Assembly (NCBI GenBank): GCA_031292555.1
Contig: JARLGV010000106.1
Location: 1 to 64,000, forward strand
Reading direction: 5' to 3'
Source of the DNA: Fimbriimonas sp.
Lineage (GTDB): Bacteria > Armatimonadota > Fimbriimonadia > Fimbriimonadales > Fimbriimonadaceae
DNA length: 64,000 nucleotides
The translations under genes were made by a program, and so were the position numbers. Positions 1 through 8,842 of this stretch are shown here, piece by piece (position 1 is the first letter of the stretch; each line of letters opens with the position of its first letter). A model generated the notes under the pieces. That model was not told the DNA's origin, did no database searches, and saw only the letters and a program-made list of their open reading frames with translations.

Positions 1-146
1 AAGCGCAGGCCATTCGGCAACGTAACTTCGATGTGCGGTTCGGCGGGGTCAGATTCCGGGATCTCGATTCCCAGTAAGCGATAGAAACGTAGCGATTCCG
101 CCATGTCGGCGACAACGATTCCGATGTAATCAAATTGAATGCTCAT
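1..146 (-). CDS. VOC (glyoxalase/dioxygenase-like) family protein, partial
   Basis: Partial gene: the frame runs off the left edge, so only the first 48 residues are seen. They contain FDYIGIVVADM followed by SLRFYRLLGIEIPE, the usual first beta-alpha unit of the vicinal-oxygen-chelate fold (glyoxalase, bleomycin resistance and extradiol dioxygenase families). The ATG is supported by a GAGGT ribosome site about seven bases upstream. It follows the AlkZ-like gene by about 30 bases on the same strand, so cotranscription is likely. The substrate cannot be judged, because most metal ligands would lie in the missing part. Confidence 0.75.
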   Translation of the reverse strand, partial: MSIQFDYIGIVVADMAESLRFYRLLGIEIPESDPAEPHIEVTLPNGLR

Positions 147-177
147 TGTTAACCTCGTATGAATTGAACGGAAACGA

Positions 178-1014
178 TTACTCGACCGGCTCGCTCTCAG
201 TAGTGGCGAGTGCTCCTTCGACCATCTCTGCCCGACCGCTCCCTATGAGACGGTCGGCCGCAACCTCCATCACGGCAGGAGCAAGCCGGAGGTTCTTGGC
301 GAGTACCTTCGGCGCCAGGAAGGCGACTTGTTGGAGATACCGCGCCAGAAATGTTTCAAGGGCTTCCTCCGGCGTTGCCCGCACGGCCTCGCTGACGCGA
401 TCGGCATATCTGACTGAGATCAGGGCATGGCGCATGTCGTCGCCTTCCGACTCCGCATCGAATATCTTCGCCAGCATCAGCCGAGTATCCAGTTCTTCGA
501 CTGCCTTCAGATAGGCCGCCCGCTCCGACTTACCAGTCGGGAATCCCGCCCGGTTCCGCAGTTCTTTCGTGGAAAGCACGCCTGCCGTCCCTTCGAACGC
601 TCGCACCACGCGAATCGCATCGTTAGACATGAGCCCGTCGCGGTAAAGATCCTCCGGATGACGGCGCTCCATCGCAAAACCCAGCACACTCGGCAAGACG
701 CCCCACGCGATCCAGGTCGGCTTCTTTGCGACCAGTGCCCCATAAAAGGCGGCCGATGCTTTACCCAGGTCCCAGCGCCAGGTGTATACGTGCCCGGAAG
801 GACTGTCCCAACTGGAGTCCAACTTCGCGTTAGGCTCACTCATGTAGGCGTCGTAGAGGTTGGGAACCTCAGTCGAAGCCCCATAGTGGGTGACCATTCC
901 GATGCGGTCGATAAATCGCCTTGCTTCCGCCGGATTCGCAACCCGTCGCATCCCATCCTGACACCAAGACCGCCGCCGCCTTTCCAGTAACCTCTCGAGT
1001 TCCACGCCCATCAT
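178..1014 (-). CDS. AlkZ-related winged-helix protein (putative)
   Basis: A 278-residue soluble protein without signal peptide or membrane segment. The N-terminal half has ELERLLERRRRSW, EARRFIDRIGMV and TWRWDLGKASAAFYGAL; the middle has LSTKELRNRAGF, which looks like a winged-helix strand-helix unit. The overall pattern recalls AlkZ-related proteins, whose relatives unhook DNA crosslinks, but this assignment is from memory of the pattern and is not proven; the QxQ-type catalytic motif of AlkZ is not obvious. A GTG at 1047 would lengthen the protein by 11 residues, but it falls inside a perfect inverted repeat (1028-1049), so the ATG at 1014 is preferred; neither start has a clear ribosome site. 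Confidence 0.6.
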   Translation of the reverse strand: MMGVELERLLERRRRSWCQDGMRRVANPAEARRFIDRIGMVTHYGASTEVPNLYDAYMSEPNAKLDSSWDSPSGHVYTWRWDLGKASAAFYGALVAKKPTWIAWGVLPSVLGFAMERRHPEDLYRDGLMSNDAIRVVRAFEGTAGVLSTKELRNRAGFPTGKSERAAYLKAVEELDTRLMLAKIFDAESEGDDMRHALISVRYADRVSEAVRATPEEALETFLARYLQQVAFLAPKVLAKNLRLAPAVMEVAADRLIGSGRAEMVEGALATTESEPVE

Positions 1015-1027
1015 GATAGCGACCGAT

Positions 1028-1049
1028 CGGTGACACCGTCCTGTCACCG
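1028..1049. promoter_or_regulatory. Perfect inverted repeat upstream of the AlkZ-like gene (candidate operator)
   Basis: The arms CGGTGACA (1028-1035) and TGTCACCG (1042-1049) are exact reverse complements separated by 6 bases. The 22-bp dyad sits 14 bases before the preferred ATG at 1014, a normal place for a repressor operator or a hairpin hiding the start. Function is inferred from position and symmetry only. Confidence 0.5.
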
Positions 1050-1131
1050 AGTCCGAGATTTTCGGGTTCTTTGCGCAATCGCGAATTCCAACGGGGTTCG
1101 GAGGTACACGGCCGCCCTTCGCTTTGACCAG

Positions 1132-1149
1132 GAACCCGCTTCGGGGTTC
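1132..1149 (-). terminator. Short hairpin after the WYL regulator gene
   Basis: GAACCC (1132-1137) pairs with GGGTTC (1144-1149) around a 6-base loop, 12 bases beyond the stop of the WYL gene on the minus strand. There is no U-tract, so this is a weak terminator candidate. Confidence 0.3.
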
Positions 1150-1160
1150 GGGGACGGGCG

Positions 1161-2063
1161 TCAGCTATAAAGGTCTAGCGTGGATTGGGCTCGACGCCGG
1201 ATTCTTTGTCGTAAGTCTTCGGGTTCCAGGACTTCGGCGTCGGGGGATAGGCCACCGAAGTAGGATGTGTACCAGTCGAATTCGGATGGGGGGCAGCGGA
1301 ATTCGAGGGTTTGTTCGCCGACTTCCTGGATTTGGCCGCCCAAGTGGGGTTCGCCTTGGACGATACGGGCGCCGCGACGGGTCAGGCGGACCCGGATGAG
1401 GGGATGGGACGGGTGTCCATAGGGCAATGGCTCCTCGACCGACGCGGGCGGCTCCGCTGAGTCGATTTCCAGTATCCGGTCGACTCGTAAGAGACGACTG
1501 CCCTGCTCCTCCGTCGCCTCCAAATACCAGAACCCACGCTCGGCGAATAGCCGATCGGGACGAACAACCCGCTTGGATTCTCCTTGCTCCGAGTCGTAAG
1601 AAACCTGGATCCATAGACTGGCGCCAACCAAACCTACCAAACGATCTAGCATCGGAGCCCGTGCCTGCCGCTTGGGCACCTCCAGTTGCACATTCTGCCT
1701 AAGCACTTCGAGCTTCGCCAAGTGCTTGTGCGGAATCAAGTGCCTCACTTTGGAGGCGAGGGAGGCCCGCTCGGCCGAAAACGGAGAGTCAGACATCTTC
1801 GAGAGGCTGTCGACCGCCATGATCAGCAAAAGCGCCTCCTGCCAACTCAGCTCCAGCGGTTCGAGCTTATGCCCGGCGGGCAGCGAATAGCCGCCTCCGA
1901 TCCCGTCCTGCGAGATGATGGGCACACCCATCTCGTACAAGGCTTGAACGTCCCGCATGACCGTGCGGCGGGAAACCTCCAGACACTCCGCAATCTCCTC
2001 GCACCGCCGCCGCCGCTCCTGCAGAAGGAGCACGACGGCCATAAGGCGTTCGGTCCGGGTCAT
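1161..2063 (-). CDS. WYL-domain helix-turn-helix transcriptional regulator
   Basis: A 300-residue cytoplasmic regulator of the DeoR-like YafY/WYL type. Residues 1-60 form the winged helix (MTRTERLMAVVLLLQERR, then SRRTVMRDVQALYEMGVPI and GGGYSLPAG). The centre (about 150-205) has the WYL-type barrel, RVVRPDRLFAERGFWYLEA then RLLRVDRI; the C-terminal 80 residues fit the WCX extension. WYL domains bind small ligands or nucleic acid and often regulate DNA repair or defence genes. The start lies 4 bases after the stop of the amidase gene, and addB-addA lie further upstream, so it may be the last gene of one transcript and could control it. Confidence 0.85.
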   Translation of the reverse strand: MTRTERLMAVVLLLQERRRRCEEIAECLEVSRRTVMRDVQALYEMGVPIISQDGIGGGYSLPAGHKLEPLELSWQEALLLIMAVDSLSKMSDSPFSAERASLASKVRHLIPHKHLAKLEVLRQNVQLEVPKRQARAPMLDRLVGLVGASLWIQVSYDSEQGESKRVVRPDRLFAERGFWYLEATEEQGSRLLRVDRILEIDSAEPPASVEEPLPYGHPSHPLIRVRLTRRGARIVQGEPHLGGQIQEVGEQTLEFRCPPSEFDWYTSYFGGLSPDAEVLEPEDLRQRIRRRAQSTLDLYS

Positions 2064-2067
2064 GGAA

Positions 2068-2931
2068 TCAGAATTCCGAGCGAGCTACGAGCCGCCGAAT
2101 GTCTTCCCACGCGCTCTGCAGGTCGGATAGCAACGGCGACTGGGCACGGGAAATGGCTACGAGATACGGGTCAATCTCCGCGAGGAGCATGTACTCCTCG
2201 GCAACCGGCCCCTCCACCATCACTTTGCCGAATGGATCAACAACCATGGATCCGCCGATGAACCCTTTCCCGCCTTCGAACCCGCACAATTGGGCACTCG
2301 CGCAGAACACGCCATGCTCTTCCGAGATGCCCCGGAACAACCGGCGGTAACGGTCGTGATTCTCAACGTCCAACCCGGCGAATCCGCGCCCAGGAGATGC
2401 AGCGGGAACCAAGATCAGTTGTGCCCCGTTGACAGCGCAAAGGGTCGGCAACAGACCGTGCCAAACGTCCTCACAGATCAAGATGGCGACTTTGCCAAGG
2501 CGGGTCTCGAATATCCCAAGGTCACGACCCCGGCTAACGAAGCGCTCCTCATCGAAGACCCCGTACGTCGGCAAAAAGAACTTCCGGTATACGCCGACAA
2601 GCCGTGGTCCTTCGGGCGACAGTTCAATGTAGGCGGCGCTATTGAAGAGCGTCCCGTCGTTGTTCTCGTAGAAACCGAGCACGATGTCCAGCGCCCGGTC
2701 GATGTCCTTGGAAACGCGCTTCCAGATCGCGGCAAGTAGCTGAGTCGAGGTGAGTGACGACTCAAGCACGCCGCCTTCGAGAAAGTATCCGCTTGTCGAG
2801 GCTTCCGGCAAGAGAATCAGGTCGACCCCTTCGTGGTGGGCCTGCAAAACGATCTCACAGATCTTGTCGAGGTTCTTCTCGACCTCGGCCTTCAACGGGG
2901 CAAATTGAGCGCAAGCGACCTTGAAGGCCAT
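2068..2931 (-). CDS. Nitrilase-superfamily carbon-nitrogen hydrolase
   Basis: A 287-residue cytoplasmic amidase. The superfamily catalytic triad is visible: Glu43 in LLPEASTSGYF, Lys117 in GVYRKFFLPTYGVFDEER, and nucleophile Cys153 in ILICEDVWHG. The family hydrolyses C-N bonds of amides or carbamoyl compounds through a cysteine thioester. The GVFDEER segment after the lysine is like glutaminase-type and N-carbamoyl amidase branches, but the substrate cannot be fixed. The ATG is preceded by TAAACT and five bases, and the addA stop is only 10 bases upstream, so both read-through from addA and a leaderless promoter are possible. Confidence 0.87.
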   Translation of the reverse strand: MAFKVACAQFAPLKAEVEKNLDKICEIVLQAHHEGVDLILLPEASTSGYFLEGGVLESSLTSTQLLAAIWKRVSKDIDRALDIVLGFYENNDGTLFNSAAYIELSPEGPRLVGVYRKFFLPTYGVFDEERFVSRGRDLGIFETRLGKVAILICEDVWHGLLPTLCAVNGAQLILVPAASPGRGFAGLDVENHDRYRRLFRGISEEHGVFCASAQLCGFEGGKGFIGGSMVVDPFGKVMVEGPVAEEYMLLAEIDPYLVAISRAQSPLLSDLQSAWEDIRRLVARSEF

Positions 2932-2936
2932 GGGTT

Positions 2937-2942
2937 GAGTTT
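2937..2942 (-). promoter_or_regulatory. Candidate -10 box five bases before the amidase ATG
   Basis: TAAACT fits the TANNNT consensus and stands five bases before the start codon, so a transcript would begin at or next to the ATG. It overlaps the addA stop codon; the -35 is weak (TTACGC with about 19 bases spacing). Confidence 0.35.
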
Positions 2943-5274
2943 ACACTGGGCGAGGCTGTGGCGCGTAAGTGCTCCGGACCCTAATGCCAGGCATTTGCGC
3001 CGGATCGACGAAGCCGTCGATTAACTTCGAGGCAGTCGTAGCGTTGCTAGGCGGAACGATGCAAATGCAGAGTCGGCGTTGAGCACGAGTCAGGGCGACG
3101 TAAAGGACCCGCCGCTCCTCCGCTTCGTTTCGTGCCTTCTTCATATCTGTCAGCAGTTTGTGCATGATGCCTTGTCCCTTGCCAAACTTGGTAGCGACCA
3201 TTCCAAGGTTCGGTTCAACGACCACGTCCCTTGCACGGCTGGTCAGCGCCTTGTCGGTCTGCGGGAGGACGACGACCGGCCATTCGAGTCCCTTCGCTTT
3301 GTGGATCGTGAGGATCTTGACTAGGTCTGCGTCGTTGTCGTCGGCGGGAGCATCGCCCTCTTTGTGGCGCAGGTCTTGGATCTCGCGGATCCGGTCGGAA
3401 TACTCCAAAGGCCCCAATTCGGGTTCCTCGGTTGCAAGAGTAAGGAGCTTGCGGGCGTTGGCCAGCATCTGGTCGCCTTTGGCACGACGCGCCAGGGCAG
3501 GCAGGTAATCCGAGCAGGCATATATCTCGGCAAGCACCTCCCAGGCCGACAGACGGTCCGCAATCTGGTTCAGTGGCAGATACCACTCCAGAAAGGACCT
3601 GAGTTTCAGGCCATCGCCTTCCACCGGAGGTTCGAAGTCGCCGAGGCGCTCAATGACGAATGACTCCATTCCCAAAAGCGCGATCGAGTCGAGAGATAGC
3701 CCAACCATCGGGCTCCGTAAAGTCGCAAGAAGCGCGAAATCGTCATAAGGATCGGCAGTAGCCCGAAGGACGTTGGCCAGATCGCGCACCTCTAGCCGTG
3801 TGTAGAACCGTTCGGACCCGCCGGTTATTCGGTTCGCGATTTCGGCTTCGTCAAGCACTTTCTTCATCGCCAATGCGCCGGCTCCGTCGCGCACGAGGAT
3901 CGCGATATCCCCCTTCTCGACTCCTTCGTCTATCAATTCCCGAATGTAGCCGGCGGTCGAAGTGGGTGATTTTGCCGGCTGGCGCCAGATCTCCACTCCC
4001 TCATAGCTTCGGTCGTCGTCCAAGTCGAAGTCCATCGGACCAGTGTTCGTTTGCATCGGGGCATACTCTTGACCCCACAAGCCGCTAAATACGGCGTCGA
4101 CGAAGTTGAGTATCCCTGGGACCGACCGCCAGTTCTTGAGAAGTCGCTTTGTTGTACCGGAAACCGCACGAGATCGGAAAAGCTCGACATCGGCTTGCCG
4201 GAAGGCGTAGATCGATTGCTGAGCGTCGCCAACCATCATCACTCGCTCACATCCAAGATTGTCCAAGAGGCTGTACTGGATCGGATTGACGTCTTGCGAC
4301 TCGTCGACCATGATCACCAGATACTGACCCCGAATGCGTTCACGCGTGACTTGGGAATTCAAAAGGAGACGATTCGCCCTGATCTCGAGCGAGGAAAAAT
4401 CCAACTCCTGCAGCCTATCCATTTCGCGATCGAGCCGCCACCATGCCTCGCAAGCAAGATGCACCAGACCGCATGCGTGCAGCGCGCCCTCATACTCGCC
4501 ATCGGCATCCCCCTTCCCTCGCGCCCAACCGGGCACCGAAACGCTCGCTTCCTTGCACGCTTGCTGGGCGCGCTGCCTCAGGTCGGGAACATCCAGTTCG
4601 TCGAACACGCTCCGCGCACGCTCAGGAAGGCAATCCCGCATGACTTGTTCCCAAGTCTGCCTCAGCACGGTGGGGTTACTGAACCGGTCGACGACCGCCG
4701 TATAGTCGAATTTGCTTCCGCGCAATTCTCTCAGGACGGTCTCAACCGCCGATTCGAGGATCCCATAGGGAGACTTGTTGTCTCCGAACCCCTGACGTTT
4801 ACCGGCAAGGAATCGAATCAGAGCCTCCGCCTCCGGCTCGTCGTCAAACGGCGAGGCGAGCACCTCACGCACGCAGTTCGTCACCAGTCGTGCCGAACGG
4901 TCCTCCGCCATAATCTCAAATTGAGGATCAAGACCCGCTTCGAGGCTGTTCTCCCGTAGGAGGCGTTCGCAGAAGGAGTGGATCGTTTGAATCGGTCCCG
5001 TCTCTGCAATTTGGGCCTGTTCCATAAGTCCCTTCTGCCGAAGCCGCTGTACGATGCGCTTCTTCATTTCGGCCGCCGCCTTCTTAGTAAAGGTGATCGT
5101 CAAGATCTGGTCGGGCTGGAGTAGCTCTTCCTCGACATGACGCAGATATCGTTCGACGAGCACAAACGTCTTCCCCGCACCTGCCGATGCAATGACCGTG
5201 AAGTTCGGCTCCGGCGCCTCGATCACTTGACGCTGCTCAGCCGTTGGAATTTGAGTTTTCGAGTCCGAACTCAA
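2941..5274 (-). CDS. addA: AddA-like UvrD-family helicase without C-terminal nuclease domain
   Basis: A 777-residue superfamily 1A helicase. Motif I is ASAGAGKT (about residues 29-36), motif Ia region TITFTKKAAAEMKKR, motif II MVDESQD, motif III GDAQQSIYAFRQAD, motif VI VLYVALTRAQRRL. The TTG start is chosen because it overlaps the addB stop as TTGA and has a very strong AGGAGGAGGAAGC ribosome site just upstream; the frame's ATG further upstream would extend deep into addB. AddA proteins are usually about 1200 residues and end in a RecB-type nuclease domain; this one stops some 40 residues after motif VI, so the nuclease domain is absent. With AddB it should form a helicase that processes DNA double-strand ends. 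The coupling implies equimolar synthesis. Confidence 0.87.
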   Translation of the reverse strand: MSSDSKTQIPTAEQRQVIEAPEPNFTVIASAGAGKTFVLVERYLRHVEEELLQPDQILTITFTKKAAAEMKKRIVQRLRQKGLMEQAQIAETGPIQTIHSFCERLLRENSLEAGLDPQFEIMAEDRSARLVTNCVREVLASPFDDEPEAEALIRFLAGKRQGFGDNKSPYGILESAVETVLRELRGSKFDYTAVVDRFSNPTVLRQTWEQVMRDCLPERARSVFDELDVPDLRQRAQQACKEASVSVPGWARGKGDADGEYEGALHACGLVHLACEAWWRLDREMDRLQELDFSSLEIRANRLLLNSQVTRERIRGQYLVIMVDESQDVNPIQYSLLDNLGCERVMMVGDAQQSIYAFRQADVELFRSRAVSGTTKRLLKNWRSVPGILNFVDAVFSGLWGQEYAPMQTNTGPMDFDLDDDRSYEGVEIWRQPAKSPTSTAGYIRELIDEGVEKGDIAILVRDGAGALAMKKVLDEAEIANRITGGSERFYTRLEVRDLANVLRATADPYDDFALLATLRSPMVGLSLDSIALLGMESFVIERLGDFEPPVEGDGLKLRSFLEWYLPLNQIADRLSAWEVLAEIYACSDYLPALARRAKGDQMLANARKLLTLATEEPELGPLEYSDRIREIQDLRHKEGDAPADDNDADLVKILTIHKAKGLEWPVVVLPQTDKALTSRARDVVVEPNLGMVATKFGKGQGIMHKLLTDMKKARNEAEERRVLYVALTRAQRRLCICIVPPSNATTASKLIDGFVDPAQMPGIRVRSTYAPQPRPV

Positions 5275-8159
5275 GCTTCCTCCTCCTCTAAGGCGAATGG
5301 CGAGTCGTCCTCGCCGAAGCCCTGCGACCGGCGACAGAGTTCGCCGTAATCGCACCAGGCGCAATGCTCACCTCGCGTTGCCTCGACTCGTCCCTCCATG
5401 ATCGTCTGCACCGCTGTTCGAAGCGACTTCTTCACCTGATCGTAGAACTGCTTCTTCGCTTCGCTCAGGTCGTCGGCAGTGGCGAGATCGACGACCTGCA
5501 AACCGTCCACCGCGCTTGAGGCAAGCTCACGCGATGCGTTCCTTCCCAGAATGACCAAGGACCGCTTGGAGCCTGTCGTCTCCATCTCAATCGCCCCGTC
5601 TCGCCCCGGCTCGTGGACCGCCAGTAGGTGAAGTCCAAGATACAGTCGGTCAGAATCCGTCATCGATTTTGGATCGGCGTTCGTTGAGCCGTAGATGTGG
5701 GCCACGTTGTAGCCTCCCAGCCGCGAGATGCCGGCCAAAGTACCTTCAAGCTTGACCCCGCCGGGCATGACGTTCTTGGTGTACTCCCCACCGAAAGCGA
5801 CGCTTTGTTTGAGGCTGCCTGCGTCCTTGGTCCACTTCTCTCGTGAACGCTCCTCTCGTCGGAGCCAATCGCGGATCAACCGCTGGCCACCAGCGCGAAG
5901 TAGATTCATCTCCCAGTCGGGAACGTCCGCGTATAGTAGATCCAACTCGGACTCGAGCGCGCCCTGCAACGCATGCTCCGCATCCGCGAGATCCTGCTTC
6001 GAGAGAAGCTGGGCAGACTGGGGCAGTTTCCTTAAGGAGCCCCAACGTTCCGATTGTCGCTTGACCCTAAGGTTGAGACGATATCGGACAAGGTACAGAA
6101 ACGGACACTGTAAGGCATCGCGCAGCATGTGCGGCATGAACGGCGAACCGTCCGGCGGGCGAACTGCATTCTTTGCCGCTTCGGTCACCAGTTCAAGCGG
6201 AAGCGGCGACTCTGTTGGCCCTTCAATCGCCTGGCGCAAACGTCTGTCGGCATCGAACAGACTCTCTTCTCCCAAGGGAGCCAATTCCTGGCGCGGATAG
6301 TCGTGGGTATGGATTCTCGATTCACCGCCCATCGCTCGCTCCGCCTCGGTCAGATAGAAGGCCGGGATGTTGTCCCTTTGATCGTCGGCCAGAGGATAGC
6401 TGAATACGATCTCCGACTTACCTGCCGCACAAACCCGGTAGAACTCATCTCGCTCCTTCTGAGCCTTCGACTCAGAATCCGCGAGTTTCGGTGCGAAGGA
6501 CCGCAAGGCGCTGATGGCATGACGCTCCGCGTCGGTGAGGATCGGATCCTCCGACCGACGCCTCGGAAACACTCCCTCAAGCATGCCCAGTACGTGGATA
6601 CGTTCGATATCACCGAACAGCGCGGGGTCGGAGGCCACCCGTATTCCCTCCTCTGCGGTAGGAATGCTGACGTCACCGGACCGCCATATCCGTTCGCATA
6701 GCCTTGCGAAGCCTTCCAATGAGGTCTTCGACGGTTCGGTAACGTTGTCTACTGAGATGTGGTTTGCCAACAGGCGCTCCATCTGATTGAGCGCGCGCCG
6801 GTCACGCTCGTCCATCAGGCCGCCCTTGTTCTCCAGCCGGGCCCAGGGCAGACGCTGATCCCGGTTGAACTCCTGCAACAGCCCGAACCACTCGGGAAGA
6901 CTCCATCCGGAGTTGGCTGCCTTGCGCCGCCAATCCAGGATCGCTACCAACCATTCGTGCGATTCCGTGTGTTCCTTGGCCCAGTTCTCCAAAGTCTCCC
7001 ATTGCGCCTGTTTCTGGGCATAGCAAGTGCGAAGCTGTGTCCCCAACTCGTTCTGGTTCGGTCCCGATAGGCGGAGGTAACTGCTACGCAAGACAGTAGC
7101 GAGTGAGCGCACATCATTCGAAGCACTGAACTGAATGGCCGAAAGCGTTAGCCTTGCGAACGAGTTCGTGAGTAGCGGCGCACGTCGCGTCATGCGGATC
7201 GGAATGGCCAGCCGCTTGGCTGCCGCCTCGATCAACGGAGCATACGACTCCAAGTCTCGGACATAGATTCCGGTTCGGTCGGGCCGAGCGGCGGATGCAG
7301 ATCCCCGCAAAGCCCATTCGACTTCGGCGAGAGGATCGGCAGCGCTGACTTTGGTGACCCGCACCGCTTCATCAGGCTCGGACCGATCGGTGAACAAATT
7401 GCGCAGCAGTTGGTTGACGGGGCCGATCGTCCCCGGTTTGACTCCGAGTTGATCGATCATCGCCGTCGCCCCGCGGAAGATATTGGCGTCGGATGCATGA
7501 CGATCGAAAGCAATTGTGACGTCGATTCCCTGTCGAGAGGCCCATCGGAGCCAATCAACTCTCAGCGGACACTCCTCAGCCCCGGCTAGGACCAAGATCC
7601 GCGACTGATCTCCCTCAACCTCCATCACCGAGTCCAAGCAGCCTCGGATGTGCTGACTGTGCTGATGTCGGCCCAAGCGCTCTAGCACCTCGGCGACCGC
7701 AAGATCGATTTCCGCCAGGTCGTTCAGTTTGCGCATCAACCTGGGCTCGGCTCCTCTGGCCAGTTCCTTCATCTCGGCGGCGTCGACCCCCCAAAGATGA
7801 AGTTCCTCCAATGTCCGCATGAGGGCTTCGTGGAAACCCGGAAAGTCCCGGCACCGATAGAAGGGCGAATCGGACTCCAAACCCCGGACGGAGTAGGCCA
7901 ACGCAGCTTCTTTATGTCCGCTCTGGGCGAGCGGCAACGCCTCCTCGCCGCAGACGACCAGGAAGCTTCTGACGACTTCGGCAAAGGAAAGAACCTCGAG
8001 CGGAGAGTCTTCACCGAGGATTTGCCGGCATGCCGGCAACATCGAGTCAGCAAACGCGGTCACTACTCCCTCGGGCTTTTTGCTGAAATCCCGGAGGATC
8101 GACCCCAAGCTTGTCGAACCCGGTATTGCTCTCAGGACCCTGATTCGCCCAGTCGACAT
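5271..8159 (-). CDS. addB: AddB-like protein: inactive helicase fold plus degenerate PD-(D/E)XK nuclease domain
   Basis: A 962-residue partner of the adjacent helicase. The middle has the AddB-type segment VLGMLEGVFPRRRSEDPILT. The C-terminal 280 residues have the architecture of an AddB/RecB nuclease with an iron-sulfur staple: Cys685 (ALQCPFLYLVRYRL) plus Cys933, Cys936 and Cys942 (HCAWCDYGELC). The nuclease signatures, normally GxIDRID followed by DYK, read GTLAGISR (806-813) and AHIYGS (820-825), so the metal-binding Asp and catalytic Lys appear replaced. No Walker A motif is seen at the N terminus. The stop codon is used in a TTGA overlap to start addA. The start is divergent from the next plus-strand gene, 18 bases away. 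Confidence 0.83.
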   Translation of the reverse strand: MSTGRIRVLRAIPGSTSLGSILRDFSKKPEGVVTAFADSMLPACRQILGEDSPLEVLSFAEVVRSFLVVCGEEALPLAQSGHKEAALAYSVRGLESDSPFYRCRDFPGFHEALMRTLEELHLWGVDAAEMKELARGAEPRLMRKLNDLAEIDLAVAEVLERLGRHQHSQHIRGCLDSVMEVEGDQSRILVLAGAEECPLRVDWLRWASRQGIDVTIAFDRHASDANIFRGATAMIDQLGVKPGTIGPVNQLLRNLFTDRSEPDEAVRVTKVSAADPLAEVEWALRGSASAARPDRTGIYVRDLESYAPLIEAAAKRLAIPIRMTRRAPLLTNSFARLTLSAIQFSASNDVRSLATVLRSSYLRLSGPNQNELGTQLRTCYAQKQAQWETLENWAKEHTESHEWLVAILDWRRKAANSGWSLPEWFGLLQEFNRDQRLPWARLENKGGLMDERDRRALNQMERLLANHISVDNVTEPSKTSLEGFARLCERIWRSGDVSIPTAEEGIRVASDPALFGDIERIHVLGMLEGVFPRRRSEDPILTDAERHAISALRSFAPKLADSESKAQKERDEFYRVCAAGKSEIVFSYPLADDQRDNIPAFYLTEAERAMGGESRIHTHDYPRQELAPLGEESLFDADRRLRQAIEGPTESPLPLELVTEAAKNAVRPPDGSPFMPHMLRDALQCPFLYLVRYRLNLRVKRQSERWGSLRKLPQSAQLLSKQDLADAEHALQGALESELDLLYADVPDWEMNLLRAGGQRLIRDWLRREERSREKWTKDAGSLKQSVAFGGEYTKNVMPGGVKLEGTLAGISRLGGYNVAHIYGSTNADPKSMTDSDRLYLGLHLLAVHEPGRDGAIEMETTGSKRSLVILGRNASRELASSAVDGLQVVDLATADDLSEAKKQFYDQVKKSLRTAVQTIMEGRVEATRGEHCAWCDYGELCRRSQGFGEDDSPFALEEEEA
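5277..5288 (-). promoter_or_regulatory. Strong ribosome binding site deciding the TTG start of addA
   Basis: On the minus strand the last codons of addB read GAGGAGGAGGAA, a near-perfect anti-16S match ending a few bases before the TTG at 5274. This is the best reason for placing the addA start inside the addB stop codon. Confidence 0.75.
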
Positions 8160-8177
8160 CTAACAAGGCAGTGTATC

Positions 8178-8777
8178 ATGCTCCTGGTGAAAGCAACGGT
8201 GTGGACGGCTAGAAGGAAGTGGCTAGGCAACGTCGTGCCATCGCTGTTCTGGTTCCCCCTTGCCGCCATCGGGGTCTACCTTGTCGCCGCCCATGGGCAA
8301 TTTCTGGGAACCGGCCTTTGGTTTCTTGCCGTTTCGACAATTGCCGGCTGGCTGGCCGTCAACCAGTTCGGATTCTTCGAGAATGCCAAGATGCGGCGCA
8401 CCCTTGAGCTTATTCTAAAGGCCCAGGGCAACGAGATGACCGGCGAGTTTCTCTTCGTCGGATTTGCGACACCGAAATACTCGAGCATGGTCGACGCTCA
8501 CGAGGACGTAGGATTCCTTGAGATCCTAGAGGATCGGATCTGCTTCGTGTCCGAAACGCGCAAGGTCGAGATCCAGAAGGTGAACGTCAGCGGGGTCGGC
8601 ACCTACTTCAACGTACACTCGTTACTTGGCTTGGGCGGGTGGGTCGGCGTCGACGCGCTGGTCGGAGACAAGCGAATACGCATGCTCATCGAACCGCGCG
8701 AGCGCCCGACACTGTTGGGCAGCAAGAGCTATCGGGCGAGGTTGGCAAAGCGCTTGCGCGAGTGGGCTAAAGCGTAG
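8178..8777 (+). CDS. Two-TM membrane protein with cytoplasmic beta-rich domain, unknown function
   Basis: A 199-residue protein I do not recognise. Two hydrophobic segments lie near the N terminus (about 18-38, LFWFPLAAIGVYLVAAHG; and 44-62, LWFLAVSTIAGWLAVNQFG). The following 125 residues are soluble and beta-rich (FLEILEDRICFVSET, RMLIEPRERP), resembling small pleckstrin-like or lipid-interaction domains attached to membranes, but that is only an impression. The ATG is chosen because a longer frame would overlap the divergent addB start; an AAGG lies nine bases upstream. It shares an 18-base divergent gap with addB, so the two promoters must overlap each other's coding ends. Confidence 0.7.
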   Translation: MLLVKATVWTARRKWLGNVVPSLFWFPLAAIGVYLVAAHGQFLGTGLWFLAVSTIAGWLAVNQFGFFENAKMRRTLELILKAQGNEMTGEFLFVGFATPKYSSMVDAHEDVGFLEILEDRICFVSETRKVEIQKVNVSGVGTYFNVHSLLGLGGWVGVDALVGDKRIRMLIEPRERPTLLGSKSYRARLAKRLREWAKA

Positions 8778-8842
8778 AGGATCAATGCCGCTGCCGTCCA
8801 ATATAGCCTGAATCAATCTCCCTCCCGGTATTCTTGGAAGCC

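Noticed and set aside
5275-5364. Upstream in-frame start for addA inside addB
   Set aside because: It would add 30 Arg/Gly-rich residues not seen in the family and ignore the strong ribosome site placed exactly before the TTG at 5274.
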